Shown here one piece after another: positions 11,503-11,877 of a DNA stretch of 11,877 nt (position 1 is its first letter; each line of letters begins with the position of its first letter). This DNA is from an archaeon (GTDB lineage Archaea > Nanobdellota > Nanobdellia > SCGC-AAA011-G17 > GW2011-AR18). The stretch spans positions 1 to 11,877 of the forward strand of contig JAHFKM010000019.1 in assembly GCA_023245385.1 (NCBI GenBank), read 5' to 3'. The translations under genes and the position numbers were made by a program. Under the pieces are notes generated by a model that saw only the letters and a program-made list of their open reading frames with translations, was not told the origin of the DNA and searched no databases.

Positions 11503-11877
11503 TTACTTCTTTGCAAAAGTTTTAGCAACGATCAGGGGAAAGAGGATTGTTGCGTCGCCAAAGACTTTAACATATTTTGAGTTAGGGAGGATTTTTCCCC
11601 AGGAGATTGCTTCTTCTGGTCTTGCTCCTGCGTCTGAGCCGTCAAATTCTTGGGAGGTGTTGATGTACACTGCGTAATCACAACCGTTGCGGAGCATGTT
11701 CGTGTTTAGGATGTGATGTTTGATAAGGCCTGATCCGAGGATGATCAAACCAGTCTTCTTTGCTTCGAGAGTGAGATCATTTAGTTTTCTCATGTCTCGT
11801 GCAATATCAATTTTGAATTCTGGATGTTTGTAACTAAAGAAATAAATCATGTCTCCGATGCTTCCATCAGTTAAGGG
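11503..11877 (-). CDS. dys: Deoxyhypusine synthase, C-terminal part (5' truncated by window)
   Basis: Transfers the aminobutyl group of spermidine to a lysine of translation factor aIF5A. The frame is open to the window edge, so the start lies outside; the ATG at 11850 is internal. Visible family motifs are TDGSIGDM just before that [16 protein letters not shown] with the catalytic lysine (codon 11719-11721), [29 protein letters not shown] and SWGKI, which form the spermidine and NAD sites. GSGLIKHH replaces the more usual GGGVxKHH. Together with ABCE1 this marks the source as archaeal (or, less likely, eukaryotic). Confidence 0.96.
   Translation of the reverse strand, partial: PLTDGSIGDMIYFFSYKHPEFKIDIARDMRKLNDLTLEAKKTGLIILGSGLIKHHILNTNMLRNGCDYAVYINTSQEFDGSDAGARPEEAISWGKILPNSKYVKVFGDATILFPLIVAKTFAKK

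Overview
The window is AT-rich and looks archaeal. It carries the C-terminal part of the ribosome-recycling ATPase ABCE1, the C-terminal part of deoxyhypusine synthase, an archaeal-subfamily dUTPase, and a secreted sequon-rich protein with a PGF-pre-PGF-like domain. TATA-like boxes sit about 25-29 bases before several start codons, as in leaderless archaeal transcription. The mixture of archaeal information genes with bacterial-looking nucleotide genes (ThyA, DHFR, tandem-domain dCTP deaminase, B12-dependent NrdJ) would fit a DPANN-type lineage such as Woesearchaeota or Pacearchaeota. That placement is inference; no rRNA is present to settle it.

Layout. (1) 2-757: 3' end of ABCE1. (2) 825-4630: a tight same-strand cluster of dcd, dut, a small C39/papain-like protein, thyA and folA. 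(3) 4631-4815: a 185-base gap with a strong hairpin and the promoter of the next gene. (4) 4840-7464: nrdJ. (5) 7497-8619: two overlapping genes that match the N-terminal and C-terminal halves of the eukaryotic ribosomal prolyl hydroxylase OGFOD1/Tpa1/Ofd1. (6) 8605-11037, minus strand: a large glycosylated surface protein, convergent with and overlapping the hydroxylase pair. (7) 11176-11499: thioredoxin, divergent from the surface protein. (8) 11503-11877, minus: 3' end of deoxyhypusine synthase.

How the genes fit together. NrdJ makes deoxyribonucleotides. The dCTP deaminase makes dUTP from dCTP and the dUTPase makes dUMP. ThyA methylates dUMP to dTMP, and DHFR recycles the dihydrofolate released by ThyA. 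Thioredoxin is a plausible electron donor to NrdJ. This is a near-complete dNTP/thymidylate module. A second theme is translation: ABCE1 (ribosome recycling), deoxyhypusine synthase (aIF5A modification) and the OGFOD1-like pair (in eukaryotes, hydroxylation of ribosomal protein uS12).

The most notable item is the two-gene, apparently split, archaeal counterpart of OGFOD1/Tpa1. One gene keeps all the Fe(II)/2-oxoglutarate ligands. The second has the degenerate C-terminal double-stranded beta-helix features. They overlap by 11 bases with a Shine-Dalgarno sequence for the second. All family assignments were made by eye from the sequence, without database searches.
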